Of a DNA stretch of 64,000 nucleotides, positions 1-13,254 are shown piece by piece. Made by a program: the position numbers and the translations under genes. This stretch comes from Strigamia acuminata (taxonomy: Eukaryota > Arthropoda > Chilopoda > Geophilomorpha > Linotaeniidae). The notes beneath the pieces were generated by a model. The model had not been told where the DNA came from. It made no database searches and was given only the letters and a program-made list of their open reading frames with translations. Each line of letters starts with the position of its first letter. Position 1 is the stretch's first letter. The stretch lies in assembly GCA_949358305.1 (NCBI GenBank), contig OX442317.1:4654186-4718185 (forward strand), given 5' to 3'.

Positions 1-870
1 ACTTTTGAAAAAATAGGAGAAAACGTGAGAAGACGTGAATAAACTTGAGCAAATTTGGGATTAACTTGAGAAAATGTAGGAAAAATATGAAAAAATGTGG
101 AAACAATGTGAAAAATGTGGAAACAATATGAAAACAGTGGGAAAAATATGAGAAAATGTTGGAAAAATTTGAGAAAATTTAGGAAATACTTGAGAAAATA
201 TGGAAAAATATGAGAAAATGTTGGAAAAATATGAGAAAATTTAGGAAATACTTGAGAAAATATGGAAAAATATGAGAAAATGTTGGAAAAATATGAGAAA
301 ATTTAGGAAAAACTTGAGAAAATGAGGGAAAAACATGAGAAAATTTAGGAAAAACGAGAAAATGGAAAAATATGAGAAAATTTAGGAAAAACGAGAAAAT
401 GTTGGAAAAATATGAGAAAATTTAGGAAAAACGAGAAAATGTTGGAAAAATATGAGAAAATTTAGGAAAAACGAGAAAATGTTGGAAAAATATGAGAAAA
501 TTTAGGAAAAGCTTGAGAAAATGAGGCAAAAACATGAGAAAATTTAGGAAAAACGGAGTACTTGAGAAAATATGGGAAAAATATGAGAAAATGTTGGAAA
601 AATATGAGAAAATGTTGGAAAAATATGAGAAAATTTAGGAAAAACGAGAAAATGTTGGAAAAATATGAGAAAATTTAGGAAAAACGAGAAAATGTTGGAA
701 AAATATGAGAAAATTTAGGAAAAACGAGAAAATGTTGGAAAAATATGAGAAAATTTAGGAAAAACTTGAGAAAATGTGGGAAAAACATGAGAAAATGTGG
801 GAAAAACATGAGAAAATATGAAAAAACTTAAGAAAATGAGGGAAAAACATGAGAAAATATGAGAAAACTG
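1..870. repeat. AT-rich minisatellite, about 40-bp units
   Basis: Tandem array built from two related half-units of about 20 bp, one containing GAAAATTTAGGAAAAAC and one containing GAAAATGTTGGAAAAAT. They give a 40-bp higher-order unit that is most regular at about 360-770. Edges are degenerate. The array ends some 70 bp before a 3' splice site at 938, so it most likely lies in the last intron of the tetraspanin gene that follows. Open frames through it are by-products of the repeat. Confidence 0.9.
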
Positions 871-938
871 GAGAAGACAATTCCTTCCTTCCACTGAGAT
901 TATTTTTAGCTCATTAATTGTTCTCATCCTAATTTCAG

Positions 939-998
939 ATTTTCGGCATGGTCATATCCATGTGTCTGTGTTGTGCCCTGAGAGGAACCGAAGCTTAG
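939..998 (+). CDS. Tetraspanin, C-terminal exon (partial)
   Basis: After a pyrimidine-rich acceptor ending at 938, the frame reads IFGMVISMCLCCALRGTEA and then TAG at 996-998. Seen: the end of a hydrophobic segment followed by a short cytoplasmic tail with paired cysteines. This matches the fourth membrane helix and palmitoylated tail typical of tetraspanins, which organise membrane microdomains. The rest of the gene lies left of the window, beyond the minisatellite intron. It is distinct from the complete tetraspanin at 23451-25693. With only 19 residues the subfamily cannot be named. Confidence 0.6.
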   Translation: MFGMVISMCLCCALRGTEA

Positions 999-3332
999 CC
1001 CGCGCATCCATCGTTTACACCCTATTGCCCAGAGTGGACCCATATCCCCTCAAGAGCAGTTTTCGTTATGTTCAGCATCAATCTGCGTTTGCGCAGGTTC
1101 GGCCCAATCAAATCATAAAATATACAATTGTGTCGAGACTTAGCAGACAAGGAAAATATTTCAAGCCTCTTCTGGCTGTTTCCACATCTTGACGTCCTTA
1201 TTTACCGCGCTATCTTTCCCAACTGCTACTTATGCTCTTTTATACGTTTCCATTTAATGTCACGCATGGTCACCAGATGCTGCTTATCCGAGGACGTTTA
1301 ACCAACTGGGTGGCATCAGTTTGACCCGATCGCAAACTCGCTTTACTTTAATATGCAACACTATGTCTTTCCAATAGGAAAAAATAATATCATTTTTTAA
1401 ATTAAAAAAAAAAAGAAATATAAAGAAAAACTAAGAAAATGGGACCACGAATATTATATACCAGCGCTACCATCTTTGTTTTGCATTTCCGCTCAATTTA
1501 TCTCGAACTGATGTCGCCCAGGATAATCCTAAAACGAACACCTGGTGTCCAAGTGTTAAACTAAAACATTACCTGACAAAGAGAGCCCACTCTTCTATTT
1601 TGGTTTTTGAATTTTGGTTTTTTGTAGATATGGCGTCGTTAACGTACTTTGTAAAATTTAAACAAAACAAAACAAAAAGAACTAAAAAAAAAATTGTATC
1701 ATAGCCCGTTTGTTAAAGTTGGACCTACAAGATGGCGGATTCGGTTCGGTTTTAATGATGCATCGGCCAATGAGATAACTTGATGCGTATATCGTTGGTC
1801 TCGTTTTAACTTCAGCCATTACACTGCCCAACTGCCAAACAAAAGCGAATGCTGTTCCATCCGCCATCTTGATCAGTTTAAGTTTTTGCCCCGACAGTTT
1901 CAAAAACAAAACCAAAAACGATTAATAACCGGTTATCAAAATAAATAAATAAATATAGGTGTTATAATTTTTGCTGATTCATATTTTTTAATCACTAGAA
2001 AAACGAATTGTTGTGCTTAGGATCTGAAACAAATGTTCAAATAACGAATTTAACAAAAAAAAAATAAAAAAATAAAAATAAAAATAATAAATAATAAGCT
2101 TTATATTATAAATGGTGAATTTGTGCATAAATTATCTTCACTTTTTTGCATTAAAAAAAAATTTAAATTAAAAAAAAAATCTACCTAACGTTTTGTATGT
2201 AGAAGTTGTTAACGTTTATAAACCGAAAAAAAATGGGAAAAAAATCATCTTTTTTTCTTACTTAAACTATAAAAATAATTAATAATTAATCTGCCTGCCT
2301 GGTATTGTTCATATAACGGTGTAAAATGTTTCTCATTGATATATATAAACATTGTTGTAAAAAAGTAATTTTTCGAAGGCTCAAAACAAGAAAAGAAAAA
2401 AAAAAGATTCAATGACCCCAGAAAAATGTCATTGTCGAATGGAATTTTCAGTGTTGTTTAATCGTAACAAACATTTTTTGGCGCAAAATGCGGATATATA
2501 AGAATATCAAGCAGGAATAACAATGATAATATTAAATAAATCATTCGAATAATTCATTTTTGTGATCGCAACGATTGGCAGCTCAATTATTTGGAATGTT
2601 GTTTCTCTTTGCTTCATTGTTTAGGGTGTTTGATGTGCAACAATTTACGACAGTGATGCTCATTTAACAAAGTCATGTATTGTTGAGTATGTTTAGAAAA
2701 ATGTCACCTTTCGATTTAACCCAGTTAAACTCATGTAAATACATTCTAAAAAACAATAACAAAACAAAACAAAAAACAAAATCATACCATCGAACAAAAT
2801 TGGCACTCGATTCTAACTGTTACGTTTTCATTTCATTTCCTTCTTCTATTCTATGGCGTTAGACTTTAGTCAAATGATTGTTACTGCTATTTAACTGTGT
2901 TGGTGGTTATTACACGATTTATTTATTCATTTCTTTCCTTTTCTTTCCAATTTTTTCGTTAAATTTTTTCAAAAAATATTGAATTTCTTTCTCCCCTATT
3001 GATTCTCCGCTTGACAACAACTCATGTAATTATACTCTTGTATGTACCTGTAATTTGTAAAATAAAGCTGCATAATATTCTTCAATTTTCAATTTTTATC
3101 GCTTTCTTTAACAACCCGCGCAAATTTCCCTCGCCGACGCTTAAAAGCAAATAAAACCCGCTCGCGAGCGGAAGGAAAAAGCGAATAAAAAGTCTTTTAA
3201 CTAATTCCCGCGAGAATTATCAAGCGATTGATCCATTCCCCGCCAAATGAAAAATTGTATCCACATACCTCCGCAATGAACGACACAAACACAATTTTTA
3301 TGTTCAATAAAAACATCGAAAATCTTTAATGT
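999..3332 (+). other. Long 3' UTR of tetraspanin plus intergenic DNA
   Basis: No coding region was recognised. The AATAAA at 3061-3066 is a good end for the upstream tetraspanin transcript, implying a 3' UTR of about 2 kb. The tract is AT-rich with homopolymer runs. It contains an imperfect inverted pair at about 1715-1745 and 1855-1885, each arm carrying AAGATGGCGGAT, which resembles a YY1 core. From 3067 to the NAT10 stop only about 270 bp remain. Just past the NAT10 stop, on the minus strand, an ATTAAA could be its polyadenylation signal. Confidence 0.5.
3061..3066 (+). terminator. Polyadenylation signal AATAAA
   Basis: Canonical hexamer followed by a T-rich stretch. It is the last good signal on the plus strand before the convergent NAT10 gene. 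Confidence 0.5.
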
Positions 3333-6300
3333 CTATTTCTTCTTCCTCTTGTTCTTTTTCTCCTGCTTTTTGGCCGATCCTTTGCCTAATTCGTCTCCTT
3401 CCAAGTTGATTAGCTTTCTTTTCTCAGCAACTCTAATTAAATTTTCAAATAAAATTTAAAATTTCCATATTTTCTGCGTTTAATTTAATCTAACCCTTTG
3501 ACGGACACAATTCCTTTCGTGCCGGCAGTCAGTGCACTTTGCCAGTCGTCTTCGCTTCCTTTGATTTTGTATTGTTTTAAATGCTCCACGTTAAACCGAC
3601 TCTGTTTCTTCGCGATCGCCTCGTCTTCGTCCACCTATTTTCAATGGAAACAAAATTATTTATTTTTAATATTATTTAAAAATTTTATTTTTTCAAAACT
3701 TACTTCCGTTTCTTCAAATTTCGCCTCCAATTCGTCCAACACCGTTTTGCCTATTTCATCTTTTTTGATGGAAATCAAGTGGTTGGTCATTTTTCTGACG
3801 GCCCGCATGAACAGAGCGAGAATCTGGTTCGCCACTAAATCCAAATCCGACGATAACTCGTCGACCGTCTTGCGCTGGAGCCCGATCCCGAGTAAAATTG
3901 CCTAAAAAATTATAATAAAAACCGAGTTAAATCGTGCGTGAATAAAATCGGCGTCGTTTTAAACCCTTACACTTTGCACCAGACTCAAATGCATATCTCC
4001 CATTTTGAGTTTAAAAAACAATTCGGCCAAATCGGGAACCAAATCAGTAATTAAATGGTAATCGGCCATGTTTTTCGTGTACAGTTCCAATCGACCCACA
4101 TTGTGCGCACTCAAACCGTGCGCAACCAATTCGTCAGCGGTCAGCGTAACTGGCTGTTCGACGCAGTTTTTATTTTGCAAAACTTCTAGCGCCGTAGCCG
4201 TCGTCAATCCGCGTAACGTTGATCCCAAGTGTTTAACAAATCGGTCCCGAAAATCTAAAACATAAAATATTTTGTAAAAAAAAATAAATTCAATCTATTC
4301 ATTTTTCATATAAATTACCTTTCCAATATTCCGTGAGCCAATCCGTTGTCGTTTCTTCGTCTTTGTGAAGTTTCTTGATCATTATACACGAATGTTCGCC
4401 CGTTAATTCGTTCTAGAATAATTAAAATGAAATTATAACTTATTTCTACATATTTCTCGTTGCAATTTACTTGAGTTTGTCTGATGTAAACAGGCACGTA
4501 TCCAGATTTTTTCCAGAACCTAAATAGTCCGGCCGTCACGCCGTACGCAACACCGAGGTAATCTAACTTTTCCGGCCGTCGTTCGGATAATTTCACGAGC
4601 AGCGGTGGCAATTTTTTACGTGGAACGAGCGCTTCCGTTAACAATGCGTCGTCCTATTTTTCAAAAATTAATAAACTGGATAAAATGTTGACTCGGATTG
4701 GATTTACATGTTCAATGGTGTCGATTTCTTCCTCTTCTTTAACATCGTCATCCAAGCAAATCATTTTTCCTTCGTAATAATCCGCAAGTATTTGCAGCGC
4801 TCTGGATCCATATCCCATCTAAATAAAATTAAAAAATTATTTTTTTTAAAATTATTTTTTAGTATTATAACTATTTTAATAATTATTCACCTTTTGGTAT
4901 TCTGGATTGGTCGAGATTCGCACGACTCTGCCTCCAGATAAACTCGCAAAGTCTTCGCCCGGGAACTGAAAATTAAAATATCCGAGTTCTAAATTTCTAT
5001 TTCTATTTGCTATATATTATTTTCCTACTTGTTGCGATATCGTCCACGGAATCAAATCTCCCGCTGCACGTTTACCTCTCGATAAACTATTCATAACGGT
5101 CGCTTTCGCAATTCCGCCTTCCAAACACAATTGAATTACGCACAAGATTTCGGGCAAAGAAGTCTGAGATGCATTAACGGGGCCTAACAAAACGAAAATC
5201 AAATGACCAGGTGCATCGGACAACAATTGAAGATCATTTGGAGAATTCTAAATAAAAAATATATAAAAATATAAATAAATTACAACAAAACAAAAACCAA
5301 AATTAAAAAAAAACCCACCTTGTAATGCGACGCGACATATAAACCCATTATACGATGAAGAAACATTTCCGACGCTTTACAATACGAAAAGAGAGTATCA
5401 CGATTAACCATATATCTATTATTGAATTAAGAACTTAAAAAAACTTGAAATAATTTCAAATTTAAAGCAAAAAGGATACAGATCACAATCTTCAGGAAGT
5501 GGGCAGCCATAAGTCACCAACGGAGCCGAAATAGTCGCATCTAAGCACAATAAATCCGTAAGCCACTGCTCGACGTCATCTCCCGGCAGATAACGAATCG
5601 ACTCGTCGAGTTGAATCTCGTGCAGCAACCGACCGGCAGAAGCGCTCGTATTCGGAGCCGTTTTGGACTTGGTAGCAACATTGGTGTTGCTCGAAATCGA
5701 CACTTGCTGTCGCAGCTGCTCAATAAGCTTCAGAGATAACGAACGACCAGTTCCTTCATATCTGTCAAATTAATTAAATTAATTTAAATTAAACTAAATT
5801 ATAATTTGTTTATTTTTTTTTTCTCACCCGTTAATTGTCGAAGCCATAAAGACCAAATACGGTCCGAGTAAATTCTTCACCAGTGGCAAAGGAATGGCGG
5901 CAGCTTCGTCAATGACCACCAATTCCGCCTGGCCAAGTTTGTGAGCGTCGGACGGGTGGATGTATTGGACCGTTTGACGGTGATCGCGAAACACGTTAAT
6001 TCGTATGACCGCCTTTTTAAACTCGGGATTTGTCGATTCGATTAACTCGAAGTCCGTGCTTTGCGTGTAGTCGAGTGCCGACAATCCTTTGATAATGAAC
6101 TCGAAGAGCGTCGTTAAATTCTCGGGTGATGGAGAACTCACGAATATGTTTGAGTAACTGAAAGCGACGGCGGCCGCGATGGCCAGGCCGAGCGCGGCGG
6201 ACTTTCCGCGTCCTCTTGCGGCCGTAAGCGTGACGGTGGAACGGAGCGATTTATCCGTGATCGCGTCGACAAACTTGAGAAGCGCTTTTGCCTATGTAAA

Positions 6301-7434
6301 CAAATGATGATAATACAAAAATCGATTCATTTACAGAGAACTTCTTTATCGTTACTTGATCAAGAGTTTTGCAACATTTGACTAAATTCCAAACTAGTTT
6401 TACGTCTATAACGGATTCAGCTAGTTCCTCCAATTCGGCGTCATTTTGCGATTTTTTCTGCAATAAATTCGGTTTTTAAAATTCGGTTTTGATTCGACGC
6501 GACGTTAATATACTTTGATTTTTCTTGAAACGGGTTGGATCGAAAGACAATGCGAAGAAAAGGGTAAAACAACCAAATTATCATCCAACATTAAACACTT
6601 CTTACAGGAAACCAAAGACAGAAGAAACCTAAAATAAGTTTAATTAAGTAAAAAGATTAAATATGTATTGATTTTTATGTTCAATCAACCTTTCGTTAAA
6701 ACGACCGACAATTTCTTCGTGAACTTCTGTTCTGTATCGCGAATGAACATCCTAAAAAAATAAAAAAAAAAATTCATTTTTTTGTTAACATTTTTCGATT
6801 TTAACAAATCCTGACCATCGCCATTGTGCAAAACTGTTTTTTCGACTTAATATCTCTTAATAGAATCACAATTAAGCCTCCACCTTCGACAGTTTCTATA
6901 GTCCTAGCTAATAAATTCGGAGTAATTGCTTCAAAATCCTACAAAAAACTCAATTAATCAAACATATTATTATTTTTACATGAACGGCTCGTTCAGTACC
7001 TGTAATACACACATTCCAAAGGTATTCCCCAATATTTTATGCGTATCTTTATAATAACGACATGTGATGTCAGTTGCCGCAATAAAATCTTCAAAAGTGT
7101 TTCTTTCGTTCGGATCTTTCTGACCGCTTTTAATTTGCGTCTTAATTTGCTTCATTCGTTTCTTCTTGTGACTGCTAAATTCCATTTCCTTCTTGTAACA
7201 CCACAAGACAGTCGACTTTGCCTTCACGGTAGCTTTCGACATCAAATGATGCAGAATTGCAACCTAAAAACAAATAAATTTTAACCAACAAAATAAAAAT
7301 CATTTTTAAAAAAAAATACAAATTACCTGATTTCTCGCTTTCTCTCCCGTTATTATAAACATCGTCCGATGCCCAAGTGCAACCCCATTTTCAATCAACG
7401 TAGGAATACGATTATCAACTTTCATACGATTCAT
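3333..7434 (-). CDS. NAT10: RNA cytidine acetyltransferase NAT10 (Kre33/TmcA family), about 15 or more exons
   Basis: NAT10 makes N4-acetylcytidine in 18S rRNA and tRNA using acetyl-CoA and ATP, in the nucleolus. The start at 7434 gives MNRMKVDNRIPTLIENG, matching the family N-terminus. In order I read the N-terminal DUF1726-type region (CYKKEMEFSSHKKKRMKQ, then ILGNTFGMCVLQ), a P-loop helicase domain (Walker A ARGRGKSAALG, Walker B-like VVIDEAAAIPLPLV, then LLGPYLVFMASTING), a GNAT domain (LSGGRVVRIS then MGYGSRALQ), a tRNA-binding C-terminal part and a Lys-rich tail ending KKNKRKKK with TAG at 3333-3335. Motifs and approximate length (about 1000 aa) match human NAT10. Introns are mostly 50-90 bp. 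The 5' end lies only 184 bp from the DNAI7 stop, so its promoter must be very short or overlap the DNAI7 3' UTR. Confidence 0.95.
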
Positions 7435-7618
7435 TTTCAATAATTAATAATCGTTACAACAACTACACGTGGGTTAAGAGAGCAGCCATTTTGTTTGATT
7501 AACGTTTTATTCCAGCGGAAGATGGCAGTAGCAAAATTACGGAAGCGTATAGGTAAAGGTAGATTTAAATGAAAATCGTTTATTTTTGTATACACGGTTG
7601 ATTTTGATACAATTGTGT

Positions 7619-10600
7619 CTACTGACTGTGCGAAAGTGGTTTTATACAAGACAAAAGTTGATAAGTCGCATCCACCAGTGTGTAGGGACACTCCTTGACC
7701 AACTCTCTGGCTTCAGTGGATCCGGCAATCAAAACCAAATGGAGCAAATCTGCATGAAACTGAATGAAACAATCTCGTTAATTCGACAATAATGTTTGTA
7801 AGTTGCGCATATTTTTACTTCTTGATCCGGATGTGCAAGCTCCGAAAATTCCTGACTTTGCTCCATACTTTGTAAAATGTACGTGTCTTGTAAATTACAC
7901 AAAACTAAATATTGAGAGCCCTGTAATTTGTGATATCATTAATTATAATTAATTAATTCATAATAATCTGCACTTGTTAACCTTTATTTTCGGATTGATC
8001 TGTTCCCGTAACTTAAAAATGATTTTTCGGCTGCCGACTGAAATGTTCCATCGACTGCTACTGTATTCATATCCGGTGCAACAAAGCGCAAGGTTTTTGT
8101 ACACGACCGACTCCAAATTCCAATCCTAAAAAAAAAAATGGCGATAAATACAAAACATTTTTAATTATTTGTGAAAAAAATTGTAAATTTTACTTTAATT
8201 CGAACAGCAGGCTCGATATATTGATGCGAATCATGTTCGGGGAAGAAATTAAGCCCTAACGATCTCATTTCCTAAGAAAATTTCAAAAAAAAATTAATAA
8301 ATGCCAATAATTTCTAACTATTATTATTATTAACTCTCAATAAGATTTTAGGCGGCATAAATTTGTTGCACAAATCCTCCAAACACGGTTGATCGTTGCA
8401 AACACACTGCACCAGTGCGCACTTGTCGTCCTACAGCGGTGAAACCAATTGAGTTGACTTATTCGACTCCAATTGTTAATTTTTATCCCGTACCACGACG
8501 TGTATTTCGACCAAAACCAACGCCGTTTGAATCGTCAACTTGACGCTATTGATCTCCATGGGTTGCAACACCCACGACTGATACGGCATTGTGAGGAATT
8601 TATGCTGCAGGACGGCGATCGGTGCAAAAACGGCCAACCGACACGAAATCACCGCCTGCTCTTCGTCGTACTTCACTTCGTAAATATCCGTCGTCGTCCA
8701 ACATTTGTGTCTGTCGTCCCAGCGCGCCAACGACGGCGGCCTCTGACCGTCCAACCAAACTATTTTTTCCGTATCCAACCTAAAAATGTTCAAAATTCTC
8801 CCCTCAATTTCTAAACACCAATTCAAATTCCATTTCCTACTTGATTTCGACCCCCAGCAATTTTTCCAACTCGCCTTTTTGTTTCGCCGCTTCAGCCTCG
8901 GCCTCTGGATCTTCTTCGGCGAACGTGATTGACGCACGAGGTGGAGTGTAATGAAACTCGTAGGCGAATTCCTTCAGAATGTTCGGAATGTCTTCGATCA
9001 AGCGCCATTTTTCGATTTTAATCGGTTGCGGCGGAATGGCGAGCACGTTCACGTACCAAATTGGACCCATAACGATCATCTCTCGCAGATTTATCTCGCC
9101 GGGCATCAATTCAATGTCGTCGTCACCTTTCAACAAATAAATTAATTATTTTCGAGGACAAAAAAATTGTTTTTGTACAACGGACATGCATTGCAGTCGT
9201 ATGCGAGACACATTTCGCACGTATCGTGAATTGCGAATGCAACTAAAGGACACGGAGCTGCTTCTCTATCCGGATATATAAATTCTTTCGATGGTTGCTC
9301 GGATTCGAGCGCTTCATCGTCTATTGGCTCGGGTTGAATTATTGTATCCAGAACTGAGTCGTGCACTACAGGTTGCAGAATGGGATTCTCAAAAACCTCT
9401 GAAAAATTATCATTTAAATCGATTATTTTGTTGTTTAATTGCCGCGGTGTTTAAAATTTACCTGCAAATTGGCAGAAAGGTTGAGTTTTGGTGACGTACG
9501 AGTGGCAATTGTGCGAAAAGTTGTCGAAGTGGACACGGATGAATTGAATGATGCATTCTAGACCGACCATTGGACGTGGTAACTCGAAATTAACACCGGC
9601 TAAGTTAAATTCAAATGATCTGTACCTGGGAAAAATAGGAAAATTAAATTTTGATTGGTGGAAATAATTTTTTTGTTATTTGTCTTTGTACTTTGGATTT
9701 TTAGAAACATTCCACCAGAGACACAAAGCAGTGTTTTGTTGGATGTTTTGGTATTGTAAGTTACCGGTTTTTATGTCTAAAATGTTGCTTGCGGACTGAA
9801 GATATTAAAAAATACGTAAATCAATTGGTTTGCTGCGGTAAATCAAAGAATAAATACTTTTGAAACTTTCAAAGTAGACAAACGTAAAGCTTTTTCTATC
9901 AGATATTCGATCTTATTAATTTGCTACAAAAAACGTCAAATAAAAAGGACATTTAAACATTTAAATATTTAAATATTTTTACTTTGCACCAGATTTGTCT
10001 TATATCCATCGATATATCGGAGAACAAATATTCCGTATAATAAATATCACGAATCAACTGCAATAAAATCAGAATAGAATTAAACAAATTACCAACGTAG
10101 TAAAATATATATAAACATGTACATCTAAAGCAACTCCAATTTGACGATCGACAGCTTTGAGTGATCTCATACGTTTATCCCACAATGAAATAAATGTATA
10201 GATTTCTTTCGTGTTTAGGCAATTCTGTCGTTTTGGTTCGTATAAATATCTATTCCACTGAATAAATAAATTAATTAATTAATTACCCGTACATACTCAT
10301 ATAAATTTACCCATAAATCTTCCCTGAATTTATTTTTAAGTTTTTTAATTAGGAGTATTGAATTATCCCAAAGTGCTGCCGTTTCTTCGGTTTGTTTGAG
10401 TCGTGCTGGAGTGTTCTAGTGATGAATAAAGTAAGCGACGGTTTTTTGGACATTTAATTTGATCGTAATTTACGATGATGTAGTTTTTGTATCTTTCTAT
10501 TGCTTGTTCTCGCTCCCGTTCTAATTTTAATCTTTCTTCTTCGCTTTCTCTTAACACTATGTCTTCTGCAATTTATGGGTAAAAAAAAATTTAGAAATGA

Positions 10601-10766
10601 GGAAAATTTCTGAGAATTTTAGAGAGTTTCCACCTTCATCCGACATTTTTTTCGTTGAGTTTTTTTTCTCCTATAATTAAAAATTCGATATTAATTTAAT
10701 TAAAATTTATTAATATTTTTTTCGAGAATTTTTTATTATTTTTTTATTTTGTTTACTTACAGCCAT
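7619..10766 (-). CDS. DNAI7: Dynein axonemal intermediate chain 7 (CASC1/IC97)
   Basis: An axonemal protein that assists inner-arm dynein in motile cilia. Two very short first exons splice to give MAEKKNSTKKMSDE, followed by a charged helical region (LRESEEERLKLEREREQAIE) like the coiled-coil N-terminus of CASC1. Exons further on read WYVNVLAIPPQPIKIEKWRL, a divergent stretch ending KQKGELEKLLGVEIK, RWDDRHKCWTTTDI, and LTMPYQSWVLQPMEINSVKL, which aligns well with the human segment containing NMPYQSWELRPLDVNKVLL. The last exon ends VKECPYTLVDATYQLLS...HSQ with TAG at 7619-7621. Start chosen at the ATG at 10766, whose second codon abuts the first donor. The gene implies motile axonemes in this animal. 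Its 5' end faces ETFRF1 across 400 bp. Confidence 0.9.
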
Positions 10767-11166
10767 TTTTGCGGAAAACTAAAAACAACTTTAAATAAAA
10801 TATTTAATGCTAGAATCTAAATTGTTGTTTGTTATTTAATATAATACGTTTACCTCTCAAGTTTAAGCATCCATTTGTTTATATCAAGGTATTGCCTAGC
10901 AACGACGCAATTTAGTGAGCGTGCTCTCTATCGGCAATAATTTTAAACAATTTTCACATTTAAATTAATTTAGCTTACACAAACTTCTAAAAATATTGTC
11001 TAAAATACACCATTCCTTTTTTCAACAACGTTTAATAAAACAATTTTAATAAATTGCATGTATTAAATCAAAATATCAAAGCCAGATAAAATTAATTTTG
11101 CACAAACAAAATGGCCGTGTCCGGCTGCAATTTTTGATTCACTCAAAAGTAAAATGCTCTGGGATC
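10767..11166. promoter_or_regulatory. Shared DNAI7/ETFRF1 bidirectional promoter region
   Basis: The 400 bp between two divergent start codons holds both 5' UTRs and presumably both promoters. It is AT-rich with no clear TATA box that I would trust. A segment near 10905-10940 (GAGCGTGCTCTCTATCGGC) is the only relatively GC-rich patch. The assignment rests on geometry and on the same gene pair being head-to-head in vertebrates. Confidence 0.5.
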
Positions 11167-11486
11167 ATGTCTGCTGGGACGAGATCTAGAGTTAAGAATT
11201 TATACAAAACGGTATTTCATTAACTTTTATTTTTTTAAATAAAAAAACGTTTCGAATTAAATTTTTCCACTCGTTGTAGCTACTGCACTTCGGTAAAGAG
11301 TATCCGAAAGGGTACGAATACTTCAAGAGTCGTGTAAAGCCTGCATTTATGAAAAACAAAGACCTCACTGACCCAGAACAGATTGAACAAAAAATACGAC
11401 ATGGGGAGTTCGTTATTAAGGAATTAGAAGCACTGTACATGCTGAAAAAATACCGTACTTTGAAGCGAAGATATTACGACAAATAA
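11167..11486 (+). CDS. ETFRF1: Electron transfer flavoprotein regulatory factor 1 (LYRM5)
   Basis: A small LYR-motif mitochondrial protein; in vertebrates it binds the electron transfer flavoprotein and displaces FAD. Two exons, 11167-11211 and 11280-11486, encode 83 aa. The joined reading has [20 protein letters not shown] (the LYK form of the LYR motif), then [40 protein letters not shown] and RRYYDK. This corresponds almost residue for residue to human LYRM5, including length. TAA is at 11484-11486. It converges on DRAM2-like, whose stop is 126 bp away, so the two 3' UTRs probably overlap. Confidence 0.93.
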
Positions 11487-11611
11487 ATAAATCAATCAAT
11501 CAGTCAAATAAAATGAACTTGTAACGCAAAATAAATCGTAACAATTATGTAACTATTTAATGATTTGTTTACAAACTGCTCAAGCACAAGTAATTCAAGC
11601 GACTCGTCATT

Positions 11612-12843
11612 TTACGTCAAAAATTCTTTAAAAGGAGCATTGGGAGTTCCTTCGGCCGCTTCTTCTTCGACCGATGTTGACTCCACGGGTATCGGTGTGC
11701 GCAATTCCTCGATTTGGAGGTACACCTGAGGTGTAGCGACAGTAATTCTTTGAAATTCCCTCACAAATGTTAAAATAAAAGCGTCGAACGTGATGGCTAA
11801 GATCCACTCGGCACCTGTGGCAACGACGTGCAGTGCGAAACCCTAGAAATCATTTAATATTTAATAATTTTTCCAATTTCTTTAATTATCTTTCCTTACG
11901 CCGTCTTTAGGATACCATTTTGTTTTGTCTTCGCCGTGGAATTGCGATAATGATAATGGACTTGCGATACAAGCTAAATTAAAACACGTATATTTACTAA
12001 CAACAACAAAACAATCTTAAATTCAATTTACTGACTGGTAAGAAATGCTGTGCTGCAAATTATTGCCATCATAACACGAACGTGCGCCATTCGTCGGGTG
12101 TTTATGACCGGTGTGACCATATACGACAAAACAGCATTCGCCCATACGTAGAGTGTACCCGGACCGAAACACAGGAAAGCGCCGATAATATGAACGGCAA
12201 ATACACTGGTTTCCTTAAAATAAAGGACACCACTTTACACATCATTCGATAGAATGAGCGTGTTTGCTAAATTTTTTAATGTTTAAAATATTTTTTTAAA
12301 TTATTACCTGGAAATTTGCTACAATACTGACTCCGAGAGGCGCAATCCATCCCAGCACAAGCGCTGTTTTATTGAGACGTGGGATGTTATCGCCGGACAA
12401 ATGGTAGCGGTAGTACGTGTGAACTTGTTTATACCTCACGTAAACGCACACAGCGACTAAAATAAATCGTGACTTGAGAATTTATCTGTTGATTACGATG
12501 TCGCACTTACAGAGAACTGCACAAATGTTAAGTAATTGTCCAAATATGCAACTCTCGGGGATGTGGGTGCCTGTGTCACTAAAATTGCCATTTTAATTCA
12601 ATTTTTTATGTTTTCTTACTTTTTGTTTACCTAATATACGGGAAATCTGCTTCTACGTGACCTAATACTACTGAAATTATGTACCTGTGTAGAAATTTAA
12701 AAAAAAAATTAAATTAAAAATATTGCATTAAATTTGTCAGTTTCGATTTCAAAGAAATTTAATTTTACTCACGAGATTATAAATGTGGCAGGTAACAGAA
12801 TGAATAAAGCTAAAGGTAACAAGTAAATACGATCTGTTACCAT
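11612..12843 (-). CDS. DRAM2: DRAM2-like Frag1/DRAM/Sfk1 family membrane protein
   Basis: DRAM proteins are six-helix lysosomal membrane proteins linked to autophagy. The start at 12843 gives MVTDRIYLLPLALFILLPAT, the first helix. Following exons read VLGHVEADFPYISDTGTHIP and ESCIFGQLLNICAVL (the family signature), VYVRYKQVHTYY, LNKTALVLGWIAPLGVSIVA and NFQ. The last exons read GFALHVVATGAEWILAITFD and AFILTFVREFQRITV, with a Glu-rich tail and TAA at 11612-11614. All blocks have clear counterparts in human DRAM2. Six small exons are separated by introns of about 60-110 bp. Orthology to DRAM2 rather than DRAM1 is likely from YISDTGT...PE.C.FG...N but was not tested. Confidence 0.85.
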
Positions 12844-13254
12844 CTTTGATCCTTGCGTAGATGTAAAAATAAAAAATAATTAATCAATTTCATTGACGAA
12901 AATTCAATTACGATCAGAATTCAATCAAACTTGAAGCTGACACGTGATCGCTATCTCAAATTCGACACTCATTTCAGCCTGACTCGATGCGGTGCATCGA
13001 AAACCATCAAAAATCCACCATTTCCATTCAGTCCGTGACTACGAATGAATATATCACGTTTATAAACGTGGGCTATTACGGAATGACGACATTTACACGA
13101 TCTTGACGACCGACACACACAAAGTTAGCTTACCCGCAAACTTCGCTTTCCCCGCCGTCTAGCGACACAAATGCACAACTAAAGCAAAAACAACAACATA
13201 AATAAATTGTACCTAAAAAAAAAACACTCCAACTTCCTTATAAACATTTAAAAT

